From Isoetes taiwanensis (taxonomy: Eukaryota; Streptophyta; Lycopodiopsida; Isoetales; Isoetaceae): a stretch of 64,000 bases of DNA. This document shows positions 11,879 to 23,034 of the stretch, in pieces. How positions within the stretch are numbered: the stretch's first letter is position 1; the number at the start of each line of letters is the position of its first letter. The stretch lies in contig JAJEKV010000025.1 of NCBI GenBank assembly GCA_021234155.1, positions 14,488,445 through 14,552,444 on the forward strand, written 5' to 3'. The notes under the pieces are model-generated. The model had not been told where the DNA came from. It saw nothing but the letters and a program-made list of their open reading frames with translations, and searched no databases. The position numbers and the translations under genes were made by a program.

Positions 11879-12900
11879 TGTTGGTGGGGCTTAATTGCTT
11901 AAGGCTCAAACATCTCTAAACGAGTTGAGCTCAAAGACCTCAAGTTGACTTAAGGCCATCTCTAAAATTGAGATGGAAGTCCTTAGATTGACTTGAGGCC
12001 ATCTCTAAATGAACGGGATATGAACAGTTTTTTTCCTATGATTGTGAGGGCTGCACAATCTTGGAAGGAGGATTATACCAGATTGAACAAATATACGATA
12101 TTTGAACAAAATACTAGCTGGGGGTGTGCTTCACGACCAAAAAGTACTCTAATCAATGACTCTTTAAAAGCTTATGGTGACAATGGGACTGATATCACCC
12201 AATCCAACCTTGTCAATACAAGGAATTGAGTTATGGTCTTTGGCTTGAAAGTTCAAGCGCCTAACCAAGACATCAACCTTAGACTTACAAGAAAAAGGGC
12301 TATGCACCTTCCTAAAAAACAAAGGCCAAAAGGGGATTTACCTTTAAGGACCTTTCAAGTGACTATAAAAGTGCACACATAGATGGATCGGGTACAAAGA
12401 GACTCATTCCCTTAGCTCTACTTCTCTTCCTCTCTTGATTTTGCCTTCTTCCAATTCTCCATAGCCAAGTTTAGTGGTGAAGCGGGGATAAAGATTTCTG
12501 CTCAGATTAGGACTTCTGGTGAATCCGGTTTGGTGGATCGAGCTTCCTGGCCTGGATTATTTCTTTAGTTTCTTTGGTCTTTATAGGTGATTTAGAAGAA
12601 ATCGTAACATATACTTTATGGCTCGAACCGAAAAATGCCTAATGACGATTTGTTGGGATGCGATTATCAAGCAATTTATTTTAATATTCCTTGGAATATT
12701 TGTACTCAATTTTCTAACTTCATATCTAATTTTGAGATTTACAATTGTTTTGTAGTTTTGTTGTATAAATATAAAGCATTTTTTTAGCTTAAAAATAAAT
12801 GAGTGAATGGTGATTATTTTTATTTTCTCGCATGGAGTTCAATTGGTCTATGGAATCCAAACATAGAGAAAACATCAAGTTACTATCAAGATTAAAAACC
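11879..12900 (+). repeat. Putative 3' LTR of the chromovirus
   Basis: Non-coding sequence begins TGTTGG just 3' of the chromodomain. It contains short internal direct repeats (GGCCATCTCTAAA appears twice, near 11955 and 11995) and a TATA-like CTATAAAAGTGCAC near 12363 followed by a pyrimidine-rich leader. This is the expected LTR layout. The 3' boundary is a guess and no 5' partner was found. Confidence 0.45.
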
Positions 12901-14340
12901 CCGCTCAGAAGGGTTTTTGAGGGAAAAACTTTGGCAGTTTAGGGTACATTTCAATGCCATGCATGAGGAAATATCGAGTGTGCATATCCATGATCTTTTT
13001 GAATATATAATTCCAAAATGGCCCAAACTGAGGCCTTATTTAATGCCACATGTGTAGCGGCTATGGTTAGACGAGACTAACTCAACATAGTGCACCCAAT
13101 TATGGTCGAATGTGAACAATTCTGAAGGGCATGTCATTCATCCTCAATGGCTCTGTTTCGCCTTGACCTATCCTATCCCCATGCCTCCCAAATCTATCTA
13201 TCTCATCTCTCAATGCGCAGGTGACGAGTATCCTTGTGAATGAAAGCTATCATTGCGCTTCTTCTTAATGGTCAAATGTGTACGCAGATGGCTTGGTGGA
13301 TCTCTTGTGGAGCATGAGGTTGATATGTCACTCGTGGTGTTCCATGAAATTCAAGCTGGTTGGCCATACAAATTGTTGTACCTGATCAATCCCATACCTT
13401 GGCTTCTGCATCCCGATTCCGGGTTCTTTTTCTTCCAAGGTTTAGAAGTTTGTGTACTTCCACAAGGTTGCTAAGATGTCTTGGTTGCATTCTTGCCTCC
13501 TTATCATCCCTTATGATGTTTGTTGTTGTTGTCTCTATTATTGTGAGATGGTAATGAACTAAAATATCTGCGCTTTCTCCTTGCTCTCGAAAGTGAATTG
13601 AGCTATGTCTCAACTAGTAGTTGATGTTCTCTTGTGTGTTTCTTGGAATGTGAGCTGAGGATATGATCCTCTTAGATCTCTTTAGAGATTTGGAGCATCT
13701 TCTTTCATACCACGAGATGTAGGAAGCCTCGAATTCACCCCCGTCCTTCATGTTGTCTTTTTATTATAAGCCTTATCCCTTCTTGATTAATTGCTATGAG
13801 AGGTTCCAATTGATGTGTGCGGTTGCCATTGTTGTCAATTCCATCTCTGTTTTAAAAATAAATTAATCACTAGATGGTAATTTAAAATCTTAAAAGGAGG
13901 ATGCAAACATGCTACATGCTTGCTAGCTTTATGCTATTTATTAAACATACACAAGTTAGACAAGGCATTAGTTATATCATAGATCCTTATACAAAAAAAG
14001 GATTATATTGTCGGTCCAAAACTTATTGCTAGGCTTCTTATGTGAAGCTCTAACTTGATTTACATTCTATACTCATGTAGTGCAATGGTTCTCGACAACA
14101 TAGAATTATCATTCTTGGAGAAGATGGGCCTTCTTTGAAACGTCTATTTTATTCTCATGAGACCTTTTTCGCGGCTTATATATTTCGGTCAATTCTAGGT
14201 TTTCATCATCGACCTTCCTCTCTTGGCGTTCCTTCTTTTTGTGTTTTGTCTTCCTACTTTCCCACCCTCCCATGCCCTTTTGCAAGGTACTTGAAATTTG
14301 TGGTTGGCATTTCTCCTCATCTTGCTTATCTATTTTTCCT
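12901..14340. other. No recognisable gene
   Basis: AT-rich sequence with a few short overlapping frames (13253-13613) that lack motifs. Nothing could be supported here. Confidence 0.3.
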
Positions 14341-14437
14341 TCATTTGTAGTTTATAGGTGGATGTTCTTCCCTGCCTTAGTTGCATTTGATATTTTCTGA
14401 CTAGGCAGATGTTCTTCCCCATGCTATTTGCTTCATT

Positions 14438-14869
14438 GTGTTGTTTGGATGGATGTTCTTCCCAGCACTAGTTTGCAGATGTTATTCCTGGCTAGGTGGA
14501 TGTTCATTGTCCAGGAACAAGCTTGTAGCTATTGCATCAATTCGCACGGGGTCCCACAGGCTACGGATTGAGACAGGTAGATGGGAGCGGCCGCAATTGC
14601 CGCGAGAAGCGAGACTATGTGCCTGTTGCCAGTTACAGGTTATTGAAGATGAAAGCCATACTAGCCCATTGTATGGGTGCCATGACCTATTGGTCTCCGT
14701 GGACGTTAAAAAAACTATTCTATTCTATTCTATTCTATTCTCATCCTTATTCTATATAGGCAGTTTGCTTATTTCTTACTCAATTCATTCTTGTATATGC
14801 TTCTTTGTTGATTTTGACATGATTGACAGTTCCTTATCGTGTTTCATTTTCAAGTTTTTTGTTCTTTAA
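14438..14869 (+). pseudogene. LINE reverse-transcriptase C-terminal zinc-ribbon tail
   Basis: The frame carries IRTGSHRLRIETGRW at about 14540-14585, then a Cys-His cluster (CACC, then IEDESH, then a Cys five residues later) at about 14619-14690. An S-HRL-IE-GRW block followed by R-C--C-----EDE-H----C is the usual C-terminus of several non-LTR retrotransposon reverse transcriptases. The catalytic part is absent, as expected for a 5'-truncated LINE copy. The frame runs on into a (CTATT)n microsatellite, a plausible LINE 3' tail. The N-terminal residues of the open frame do not look like RT and are probably unrelated. Confidence 0.7.
14715..14740. repeat. (CTATT)n microsatellite
   Basis: Five uninterrupted CTATT units directly after the LINE zinc-ribbon block. 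Simple repeats of this kind often form the 3' tail of non-LTR retrotransposons. Confidence 0.9.
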
Positions 14870-15245
14870 AAGCTAATTCAAACCGCATTCAAATTGGAAC
14901 ATGGTCATTTGTTTCTTGGCTTGTGCTCATTTTATATGGGTGGTTTGCTTATTTCTTATTCATATTGAACTCAATATGCTCTCATATATGCTTGTTTGTT
15001 GATTTTGACATGAATTCTTAACGTGTTTCATTATAAAGTTTTTTGTTCACTTATATTTAACTCAAGCTGCATCGAATTGGGCTGTGGTTTCATGACTATG
15101 GATGAATTTTCAACATTGCTTCTTGCTTCTTCATTTTATCAAGCTATCATGATCTAATTAAACCCCCATTCGAATTGGGACCTTGTCCTTACGACTATGG
15201 AAGAATTATTTCGATATTATTTCCTACTTCTTCACTCTTTCAAGC
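14756..15245. repeat. Nested degenerate tandem duplications
   Basis: The block GTTTGCTTATTTCTTA...TTTGTTGATTTTGACATGA appears near 14763 and again near 14943 (period about 180). A second pair, GAATTGGG..TG..CTT.A.GACTATGGA.GAATT, appears near 15074 and 15170 (period about 95). Both pairs are imperfect, so the duplications are old. Confidence 0.65.
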
Positions 15246-15373
15246 TCATGGTCATTGAGAGTTTACACCTGTTATGTGTGAGACGATGGACGCGCAAAGA
15301 TTATTGTCAATTGTTGGATGGATGACGCGCTTGTGTTGCTCCTAGTCCGTTATTTATCTCCATGGTTTTCCCT

Positions 15374-15405
15374 GAAAACCCGAAAGCGCGGGGTTTTCAT
15401 TCTAG
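15374..15405 (+). mobile_element. Helitron 3' terminus (hairpin + CTAG)
   Basis: GAAAACCC at 15374-15381 and GGGTTTTC at 15391-15398 form a perfect 8-bp stem. Three bases later comes CTAG (15402-15405), followed by T. A hairpin just before a CTRR end, with insertion before T, is the diagnostic Helitron 3' end. The matching 5' TC end was not identified, so the length of the element is unknown. It may include the LINE tail and tandem duplications upstream. Confidence 0.6.
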
Positions 15406-15448
15406 TTGATAAATCTCTGGCTCTGAGTTTCATTGTGGCTTATCTTTT

Positions 15449-15772
15449 GGGCATGAGCATGCTACACCCTATCAAAAAAAGTACCATTTAGGAACCATAA
15501 AACTACCTAAAAAAGTACCTAACACTGGGTACTGGGTACTTTTATAACATCTCAATAACTATAAATATTAAATTGAATGTATTCATTTTGGCCTCCAATG
15601 GTATTGTCTCTATCTTAACCTTGAGCATTAATATGCTTTTGACATTTTATATTGAACTTTTGAATTAGTTTTGACCAAAAGAATAAGAAAATAGTACCCA
15701 ATCCAAAAGTACCTAGTGTGGAGGGTACTTTGGCGGGGTTCAAAATGGCGGGGATGTAGCATGCATATGCCC
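15449..15772. mobile_element. Small non-autonomous DNA transposon with TIRs
   Basis: GGGCATGAGCATGCTACACC at 15449-15468 is repeated inverted at 15752-15772 with about three mismatches. The 324-bp interior is AT-rich, non-coding and contains several GTACC/GGTAC motifs in both orientations. This fits a MITE. Flanking TATCTTTT and TCTTTCTT could be a decayed 8-bp target duplication (hAT-like), but this is uncertain. Confidence 0.6.
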
Positions 15773-16827
15773 TCTTTCTTATTAAAAACTCGGTGATTAT
15801 CTAGTTACGGGTTTATTTAGTTTTATATTTTTTAGCCAATCATTTCTATTATTATACTATTGTACCTTGTATTTTATTTTGAGCATTTCGATAAAAAACC
15901 ACTTCACTTCAAATATTGTAGTTTGTTTTGCTATAGGAGTCTTCCCAAGAGTACTTCTTTATAAAGCTGGTTTGTATAATGGCCATATGGGTGAGTGGTC
16001 AAGCCATCTTTGCAAAAGTTAGAGTCTTGCATGTGCTTCCCTTACGAGATCCGTTAGCCCATTATGGGCTAAACTAGAAGGATGTCGAACAACAAACTCA
16101 TATGTTCAACTTGTACGTGGATGCGAGAAATCTTCTTATACCATGTCGGGGACATCCTATTATGACCACGGTTGATCTGGTTGCTTCCCTCGGGTTATTT
16201 GCTACTTTGTTTGTGAACTAAAGTGAGGATTTCCAACCCTACATTGCTTATACGAGGGTTCCTATGGTAGAGAGGAGAAAAAAAAATTTAACAAGGAGGA
16301 AATATATTAAATTGCTAAAGCAAAAGGGTTGTACATTCGGTACACGAAAGTTATAATACTACATTAGGCTCAAGTTTAGTTCTTGAGAATTTCGGCAAAA
16401 CACCCTTAATAAATTAGTCTACATCCCAATCATTATTACTCCTATCCCATAGTGACACTAAAGAGTCCATCATGCCGGTCTCTCCCATGAGTGTGACAAC
16501 CATACAAATATCATACACATATGATCGTCATCCATATTCTATATGGGAATATTTTTGATATTGTTTTCAAATTCATAGTTTTACGGTATTTGTTTTCGTT
16601 GGTTTGTTGATGTGAGCTTCCTTGACAAGCTCTTGGTGACTATTGCGAGGCGAGCACAATCAAGATGTTAAATAATAAGCCATCTCTTTCCTCTGCTTAA
16701 TCCTTAGAACTTAGGTACCCTATAAGAGCTGTTGACTATTCAAATTGCAATTGAAAAGACTTTGAAGCCACAACCAAGCTGTCTAGGATCTTTGGCACAA
16801 GAAGAAATAATGCTCAATCATTTCATC

Positions 16828-17297
16828 GGGGTGCACCTCGTTTAGAATATGTAGCAAAATAGCGAGGGGGTTCTAGGGGAATTTATATAGATGTAAAAAT
16901 AACAATTCACGGAACCATAGTCCATATATCCTAAAACAATTGAATGGATTGTTATAAAAAAAACATAGATTCAAGATAAAAAAAAACCACATTAGCTCAC
17001 TGGGTATATTGATTAAAGTAGTCTTATTAGGATATTGAGTTATTTTGGTAGAGGTTCGAGCCCCCGTATTTCATATTCTAAAATCTTAGCCAAAGTATAG
17101 AGGTTCGATATACTCTCAAAACATTATACGAAATCCTATTTCATATTTTCAAAATCATAGGCGCCTCAATCATAAATGACTATGTTTAAAGAGAGGTGCT
17201 CACATGCCCCAACATACGATCACGGGTTGTGGGATCGGGTAATCGGCTTATTTGTGGTAGCCCGGGGTGCACCTCGTTTAGAATATGTAGCAAAATA
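16828..17297. repeat. Pair of identical 34-bp direct repeats
   Basis: The same 34 bases (starting GGGGTGCACCTCGTTTAGAA) lie at 16828-16861 and 17264-17297. The 402 bases between them contain a SINE-like Pol III promoter. Exact identity in otherwise diverged sequence suggests a recent duplication or a shared element end. Confidence 0.85.
16990..17075 (+). mobile_element. tRNA-derived SINE head
   Basis: TTAGCTCACTGG at 16993-17004 matches the RNA polymerase III A box (TRGCNNAGTGG), and GGTTCGAGCCC at 17053-17063 matches the B box. Spacing is about 15 bases wider than in a tRNA, and the sequence does not fold as a tRNA by eye, so a SINE head is likelier than a tRNA gene. Confidence 0.55.
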
Positions 17298-17410
17298 ACA
17301 GGGGATTTCCCTTGTATTTTTGTACCTTTTCCCTATGGTTTTCATATGATTGTAAGTATTTCATGGGACATACTAAATTATATCTAGAGTGCGCATACGC
17401 TCTAATAAAT
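17281..17410 (+). repeat. Dispersed ~130-bp repeat, copy 1
   Basis: AATATGTAGCAAAATAACAGGGG, then GGTTTTCATATGATT about 50 bases later, then ACTAAAT-ATATCTAGAGTGC. The same ordered blocks occur on the + strand at 32092-32215 and 36943-37075. The family is unidentified. The A|TCTAGCATTATAA-start of other copies could be a Helitron 5' end (5' TC). Confidence 0.55.
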
Positions 17411-18001
17411 TTTCATCATATTTTTCAATGGTTAACCCCTTGAACATGCAATATTTTGATATTTTAGGGTTCTCTACTTCTATATTCCTAAGAAACTATT
17501 GTTCCTTTTACATGGAAGGAGATCGAGGACCATGAGGTTAGGGTTTTTGTTGCTTCTCAAAGAAAAAGCGGCGTCGAAGCGATAGTTCTTTGCTAATACG
17601 GCCATAGGCTGCGGAGGGTTGCTTCCCTTTTTTTTTTGTGGCAGTGCCTGGGAGGCGACCATGTAGGGCCTATTAAGCAAATTATGGCTTCTCCAGCCTT
17701 CAATGGTAAAGCTCAAATCCGACAATAGACTCCATTATTTCGACCCGGATCGGGATCGGAAGGAAGATCCGGGAATCAAAGTAAAAAATTGCGGATATGG
17801 TGTTTTAAATTACGTGGGTGATTGGGTTAAGACAACCGCCTTTTATTTCAAAGCAGTAGAGAACAAGAATTGCTAAAAAGCAGAATAAGAAGGCAAACAG
17901 GCGGATTTTGATTCGCACCTCAATGATTTGCCTTTGCATTTGTTTTACAAACAACGGTGTAGACTTTGTTATGGCGGCTTTTTAGAAAAGGCATCTAGCT
18001 T

Positions 18002-18848
18002 TTGGCGTTTTTCCCATTTTTCCTTCAAAAAGTTTGTGAGGCAAGGGTTATAACTAAAAACTTTCGGGTGCAAACAAAATTCATTGGCAATGCCATTCAC
18101 ATATCAATTTGGTTGGCGGTGATGCCTATTCATGGAGCTACTAGGTTTTTGTATTTTCGAGAAAATAGTATGGCAGGCGGGAGGATTGGGAACTATTCTT
18201 TTGAGCTTAGCAGGACGTGAGGTACTTCTTGTTTGTTGTAGCTTTCTTTTTGTTTGAATATTATTGATACGAAGAGCATAAGTTAGACCTGACATACAAT
18301 TTGTGCAATCCTTACCTTGTGGCAGCATGGAGCATGCAAAATAGAAGGTTGATGTTGGTTTATGAAATTGGAAGGCACACATCCTTCAATTACTGGAGCA
18401 CCCATTTTCTTTTCTTCTGGCCATAGTTGGCACTTGCTCAACATATTTGGAGCTACAACTATTGCTTGGATTTATGGTTGGGCTAATTCTAAACCTGATT
18501 CAGATGACAAGGTACGCTCTCTTCTTCGACATATATATTTTACTCTTCCCTTCAAATCTTTTGAATGTAGAATAACTGATGTATGTTTGATTTCTGAAGT
18601 AGCATGGAAGATAACATATTCATATATCTCTTTACTTAATAGTTGAATATTTGGGACAGTCAACATCTTCTCTCAGGCATGACAGTCAAATAATGTTATA
18701 CAAATATCTCTTCAATATGAACTATTTTAATTTTGTTTCATTGAAAACATCAACAGTTCTTCACATTGTTGCACTTCCTTCTTGTTTGTAGCTCATGCAA
18801 GATACCGAGGCGTTTGAAGATGGAGCCCCTTGGTCAAACTCCGAATAG
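18002..18848 (+). pseudogene. Unrecognised membrane-protein gene, 3' exons
   Basis: Three exon-like pieces share the + strand. The first, ending at a GT donor at 18222, reads NAIHISIWLAVMPIHGATRF (a membrane-like segment), then YFRENSMAGGRIGNYSFELS. It closes with a TGA just before the donor, where one missing base would restore the frame. The second, ending at a donor after 18511, reads HSWHLLNIFGATTIAWIYGW (a second hydrophobic segment), then ANSKPDSDDK. The third, from the acceptor at 18791, reads LMQDTEAFEDGAPWSNSE and stops at 18846-18848, in phase with the second. I cannot name the family. The acidic tail after a membrane helix and the intact splice sites suggest a real host gene or a recent copy. 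Its 5' end was not found. Confidence 0.4.
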
Positions 18849-19355
18849 TGGGGAGATAAGCACCTACAAAGAGCTTCATAGGTTACCAATTCAAATGGGG
18901 CTATTTGAAATCAGTGTGAGGAAGCTTTGAGCAACCAGATATGACTACGTGGAATATGGAATTTAAAGCTGTAGAACTATGATAATTCGTAGCTATACCT
19001 CCACATTGGCATTGTGGTGTACATAGTTTATATGCATATTAAAGATATAGGTTGTCAGGTAACTGAATTTCAACATGCATGTTTTAAGATATTTTTTATC
19101 TTTAGATGTGTGCTCGCAATTCTTGGAGTGTGTAATCCTACTATAAATATCTAGCATAATAACAAGGGTGTGCCTGGTTTTATGCTAGAAATTCCCATTT
19201 GATCCCATCAAAACCCCTTAAACAATAAACAATAAACAATGATTATATAACTTTCTTTTTGGTTTAGATGCTACATATTCACTCAAGGGAGTTTGGACTG
19301 TGTATATGTTGTATTGTTGCTTGTTTGTTTATTTGGTTTTGTTTTCTTTTGTTAA

Positions 19356-19833
19356 GGCTCGAAGGGCCAAAAATATTTTTTAGTATAACTACCAACACAT
19401 AACTACCATCAACATTAATTATTACAAACCATTGCATTCCACACTTAAAAATAAAATGCCCCCTTAAACCCCCTTTGGTTTGGGTGCATATTCACACGGG
19501 GGGTGACTCCGGGTATCGAGAGCTGTTGGATGAGCATATATGCCTTTTATTCCTCGATCTAGACTGTACATAGAGATCCTCATTTGTGGGATATGCATGT
19601 ACAAGTTTTGGTATACTGCATAACATAGTTTGCAAAATACTATAAGATTTGAGACAATGTACTATATGGTATTGATTTTGTACATGTATAACATGATTTT
19701 AGGGGCTCTCGCCGCCCTACGTCACCCCCCGTGTGAATATGCACCCCAAAGGGGGTTTAAGGGGGAATTTTATTTTTAAGTGTGGAATGCAATGGTTTGT
19801 AATAATTAATGTTGATGGTAGTTATGTGTGAAT
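19356..19833 (-). mobile_element. Inverted-repeat element, copy 1
   Basis: Two arms of about 110-120 bases (19389-19509 and 19716-19829) are near-perfect inverted copies, including CCCCCTTAAACCCCCTTT, GGTGCATATTCACACGGGGG and CAAACCATTGCATTCCACAC. The ~200-base centre is conserved with copies 2 and 3 but lies in the opposite orientation. There is no coding capacity. GGCTCGAAGGGCC at the left edge recurs in the other copies. This is a foldback or MITE-like element. Confidence 0.85.
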
Positions 19834-19913
19834 AGGTGGCTTTGAAATGTACAGATAACCCAGGGGCCCTCTGCCACTTTGAATCTTCCTCCTAAAGATC
19901 TAGGATCGTCTTC

Positions 19914-20199
19914 CATGGTCAATCAGAGTATTGCTACTGAGGCAACTGTGCAAGAAATAGCTGATGCAGCATTCGCCATGCAGTCCCATTTTTTAGATAT
20001 GGAAAAAAGTCTTAAGAATCCTATCATCTGTATCACTGATAAAATTGTAACTATTGAGTCAGAGCGAGAAGAGAAAGTCCAGTCTGATCTGGATGACCAT
20101 GAGGTTAGCAAAACCTTTCTTGATGTAGGGAGAATTGTTGAAATTTTAGAAAGTCTAAAACATGGAATTGATACATCTAACAGAGCACAGAAAGTTTAG
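19914..20199 (+). CDS. Unrecognised ORF, possibly coiled coil
   Basis: From ATG at 19914 the frame encodes about 95 mostly polar residues. Spaced hydrophobic positions (IADAAFAMQSHFLDMEKSLK and IVEILESLKHGID) suggest short amphipathic helices. A second open frame at 20695-20973 (PLPDEAFKLFRVEVW and VLPGMQKELLTIWDQ) may belong to the same gene. No family was recognised, no convincing splice junction joins them, and the start lies just after IR element copy 1. It may be a fragment of a host gene. Confidence 0.25.
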
Positions 20200-21439
20200 A
20201 ATACAGTAGAGGATCCACTTAAAGATCAACTCGAAATGCTAAAGAAAGGTAAAAGTGAGATGTTCCTTTACGACCAAGTGTGATTTCAGTTACTTATTAC
20301 TTAACAAAGGAATTTGCGCTAAGCATGAATTCCCAAATGCACATTCTGGCCTAGCACCATGTTTGCCTACTGTGAAGCACGTTATGACCGTTGATTCTAA
20401 TGCACTTGAGATGCACATTTAAAAATCCATATCAAGTACATCACTTCCAACGATCATAGCATGCTTTGCAGTGGCCTTCATGGTCATTACGCAGTTTCTT
20501 GCTTTTGGGAATCCACGCTTGGGGGTGATTTCTTTGTAAGGAATTTCATTTCGCGTGACAAGCTTGCATTATTTTTCTAACCTTCCAGTGCTCCACCTTC
20601 ATGTAATAAGATACTTGTTTTCGATCCAAATGGTGTCCTATGTAAGACCTTTCCTAAGAAGACTACCAACAGAGCACAGTTCAAACAAGAGCCATTGGAG
20701 TCAAATAACAAGTGGATATACCCTCTTCCAGATGAAGCATTCAAATTATTCAGGGTGGAGGTCTGGTCATCGATGCACCAAAATGTTAAGGAAATCCTGG
20801 AGGTGTTGCCTGGTATGCAAAAAGAATTGCTGACAATATGGGACCAAAGCGATTGTCTTCAGCTGTCAAATCCAAGAGACAAGATAGGTAAACATGTGTT
20901 CATTAAGAATATGGAGACTATGATGGGTTGTCTTGGGATCGAGAAAAGGACGACATTATCATTATCATCGTAGATGATGATGCATTAAGTCTTCTTTAAT
21001 CAAACTCAAGCACTTAATCCACTCTCCTTATCATCCGGCAACTTTGAGAGTGATGCCCTTGCTTAAATTCATAGATGTTATGAGAGGTCTTGCTACAAAC
21101 AAAGCGTGGCTTATATGATTTTGGAGCATCGAGTTAGATAGGACTTTGTACATCCCTTTCTTAGAAAATATGCACAAGAAAAGGGTTTATTTTCCAATTG
21201 TTAAATTAAAAAAACTCGCAATATTGTATCACTTTATGCATTTTCCATAGAAGTTTGTTTGTATTTGCATCGTCTGCAATGAATTTCACCATGGATTTTT
21301 AATAAAGTGAAAATAACAATGTAATATATACATTTACCTTCATATTTTGCACATTGCAAATGAGGTTTCACAACAACTCATGCCCTAATTATGCATCAAA
21401 GTGGCGTGATTTTGGAATAGACATAATCCCAAAATAAAT

Positions 21440-21905
21440 GAATGATGTTTTATAGCAATTTGATGAAATTGTGATGCATATATTGAAGCTGGACGAGAAT
21501 CTTGGAGTTTTGTAACAGCTGTACATTGTTGATCTATGTCCCCGAAACATGCCTCGAGCTAGAGCTCCTCTCTCTAGCAAAGGAGCAAACTAACTAAGGG
21601 CTGATCCCATGAGAAGAGAATCAAACAGTCCAACTTGTTCCTGATCAATGGGATATCTATGAGGAACACAAGCCGGATCTGATTCAAGAAACCATGAAGC
21701 TTGGACCGAAAGTGCCATCAAACTTCTTGGGCAAGCTAATTTTTAGGCTCGATGGCCTCGGTCTTGAGCTAGAAGCAACTTCATCTTGAAGCAACCGCTC
21801 TCGAACTCTTTTTATTGTCATTTTAAACTGTTGGCATACTTGAACAAACCGGGCTGGTGTCATAATAAAGATGAAATCTCCTCCATAGAGACAAAAAACC
21901 AACAA
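21440..21905 (-). pseudogene. Ty3/gypsy gag fragment
   Basis: On the - strand LKISLPKKFDGTFGPS (about 21700-21745) matches the gag start P-KFDG-R of many plant gypsy elements. It is followed, after a stop and frame changes, by YRYPIDQEQVGLFDSLLMGSALS (usual form: Y--D--KV-LI-TLL-G-A), then FGDIDQQCTAVTKLQ and RPASIYASQFHQIA, matching FGD-D---A--KL and R-AS-YASEFRQLA. This is the capsid region of gag. No pol sequence is attached. It is inactive. Confidence 0.7.
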
Positions 21906-22304
21906 ATATGGGTAAAGAAATGCTTAGGATTAGAGCAGGCAATAACTGGTAAGGGATTCCAGTGTCATAAACCTACTCCAAAACAATAAAAGTAAGTGGA
22001 AAATAAGTGAGAAATATGCATGAAATACGTCAAGATCGGCAAAGAATCTGATATATGATGAAGAATCAAGACGACAATGCTCTGAAGGCAAGCAGGAAGA
22101 CAAGACAGATGCCTAGAAGGCTCAAGACAGGTGTTGAACCGAAATCCTCCTTATATATTTAAACCAATAGTCCAGACTGTGCCACTCCAATGGATAAGAT
22201 CTTGCCAAGTGTCGCACATGTACATAGGTTCTGGAGTGTTCTAGAATCTCCTGGAAGCTAATGTGCATATCTTGATGATGCAAGAGAACATTTTCAAGGA
22301 CAAT

Positions 22305-22430
22305 ATGTCGCGCAATTTGGCAAAGGTATGGCTTGCAAGTAGAAAGTTGCAAGTTTGAATCCTGCCTCGTGCAACTACTGTTTTGCATCCATGCGATGAT
22401 TATATTTGTACATACGGTATAATATTGTGG
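22305..22430 (+). mobile_element. tRNA-derived SINE
   Basis: An A-box-like GTCGCGCAATTTGG at 22307-22320 and a B-box GTTTGAATCC at 22353-22362 are spaced 46 bases apart, as in a tRNA. The intervening GGCTTGCAAGTAGAAAGTTGC resembles tRNA anticodon-arm sequence. The region continues with non-tRNA sequence and no clean acceptor stem is visible, so this is a SINE head or tRNA relic. Confidence 0.55.
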
Positions 22431-22940
22431 GAATTCGTCACAAGCACCTTCAAGAGTAGCCATTACGAGCTAAACAATAATCACTAGTGCAACCATTGGT
22501 AGGGCTAGGGTCTTGTTGATGATCACTACCAAGTGCTTTGGAGGAGCCGCATGAACAATCATCTTCAGTTGAGGAATTTTGCAGAAGCTTTTGTATTTGA
22601 CCTCCATTTGACCTCAATGAATTCTTCTGTTATAAGTTTAGGCGGCTTAGAGCCAATGGTCACACCATCGCTTTTGTTTTCCTTAGCCTATAGTTTTGAG
22701 GGCTTGTTGAGGTGACGGTAGCATGCCTTTTGCTTTTGCTTTCGCTTGCATTAGTTCCTAAGGATGTTTGTGTTCGATTTTGTGATTGTTTGGAGTTTTG
22801 ATTTTAATGTTATAGAGAGGCATTAAAGAGATCTAGATCAGCGGAACATGAGTTGAAGCACTATATGTTCTCACTTTTCTACCTTACATTTTGAGCTCGA
22901 GTTGAAGAGTATATTTATACTCTCGACATGGTTTTGCATA

Positions 22941-23034
22941 CAAGAATGACACTCCAGGTCTAAATTCAGGGGTGAAAGCAAAAAAACGGGCACACTACTT
23001 CCACCCCTGAATTTAGGCTGGGGTGTCGTTCTTG
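22941..23034. repeat. Perfect-looking 38-bp inverted repeat
   Basis: 22941-22979 and 22997-23034 are inverted copies of about 38 bases with few mismatches (CCTAAATTCAGGGGTG is shared), with a loop of about 17 bases. The whole could form one long hairpin. It lies about 2 kb upstream of the DP gene and has no open frame; a tiny MITE or a small-RNA precursor are the two obvious readings. Confidence 0.7.

Larger units (their letters stand above)
9850..12900 (+). mobile_element. Internally deleted chromovirus (Ty3/gypsy)
   Basis: A gag-like frame, an integrase fragment, a chromodomain-like segment and LTR-like sequence follow one another on the + strand. Protease, RT and RNase H are missing between about 10.52 and 10.84 kb, so the element is internally deleted. 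The chromodomain assigns it to the chromoviruses, whose integrases target chromatin through that domain. The 5' boundary is unknown and the 3' limit approximate. Confidence 0.75.

Noticed and set aside
16990-17075. Functional tRNA gene
   Set aside because: A and B boxes are present but spacing is wide and no acceptor or anticodon stem could be folded.
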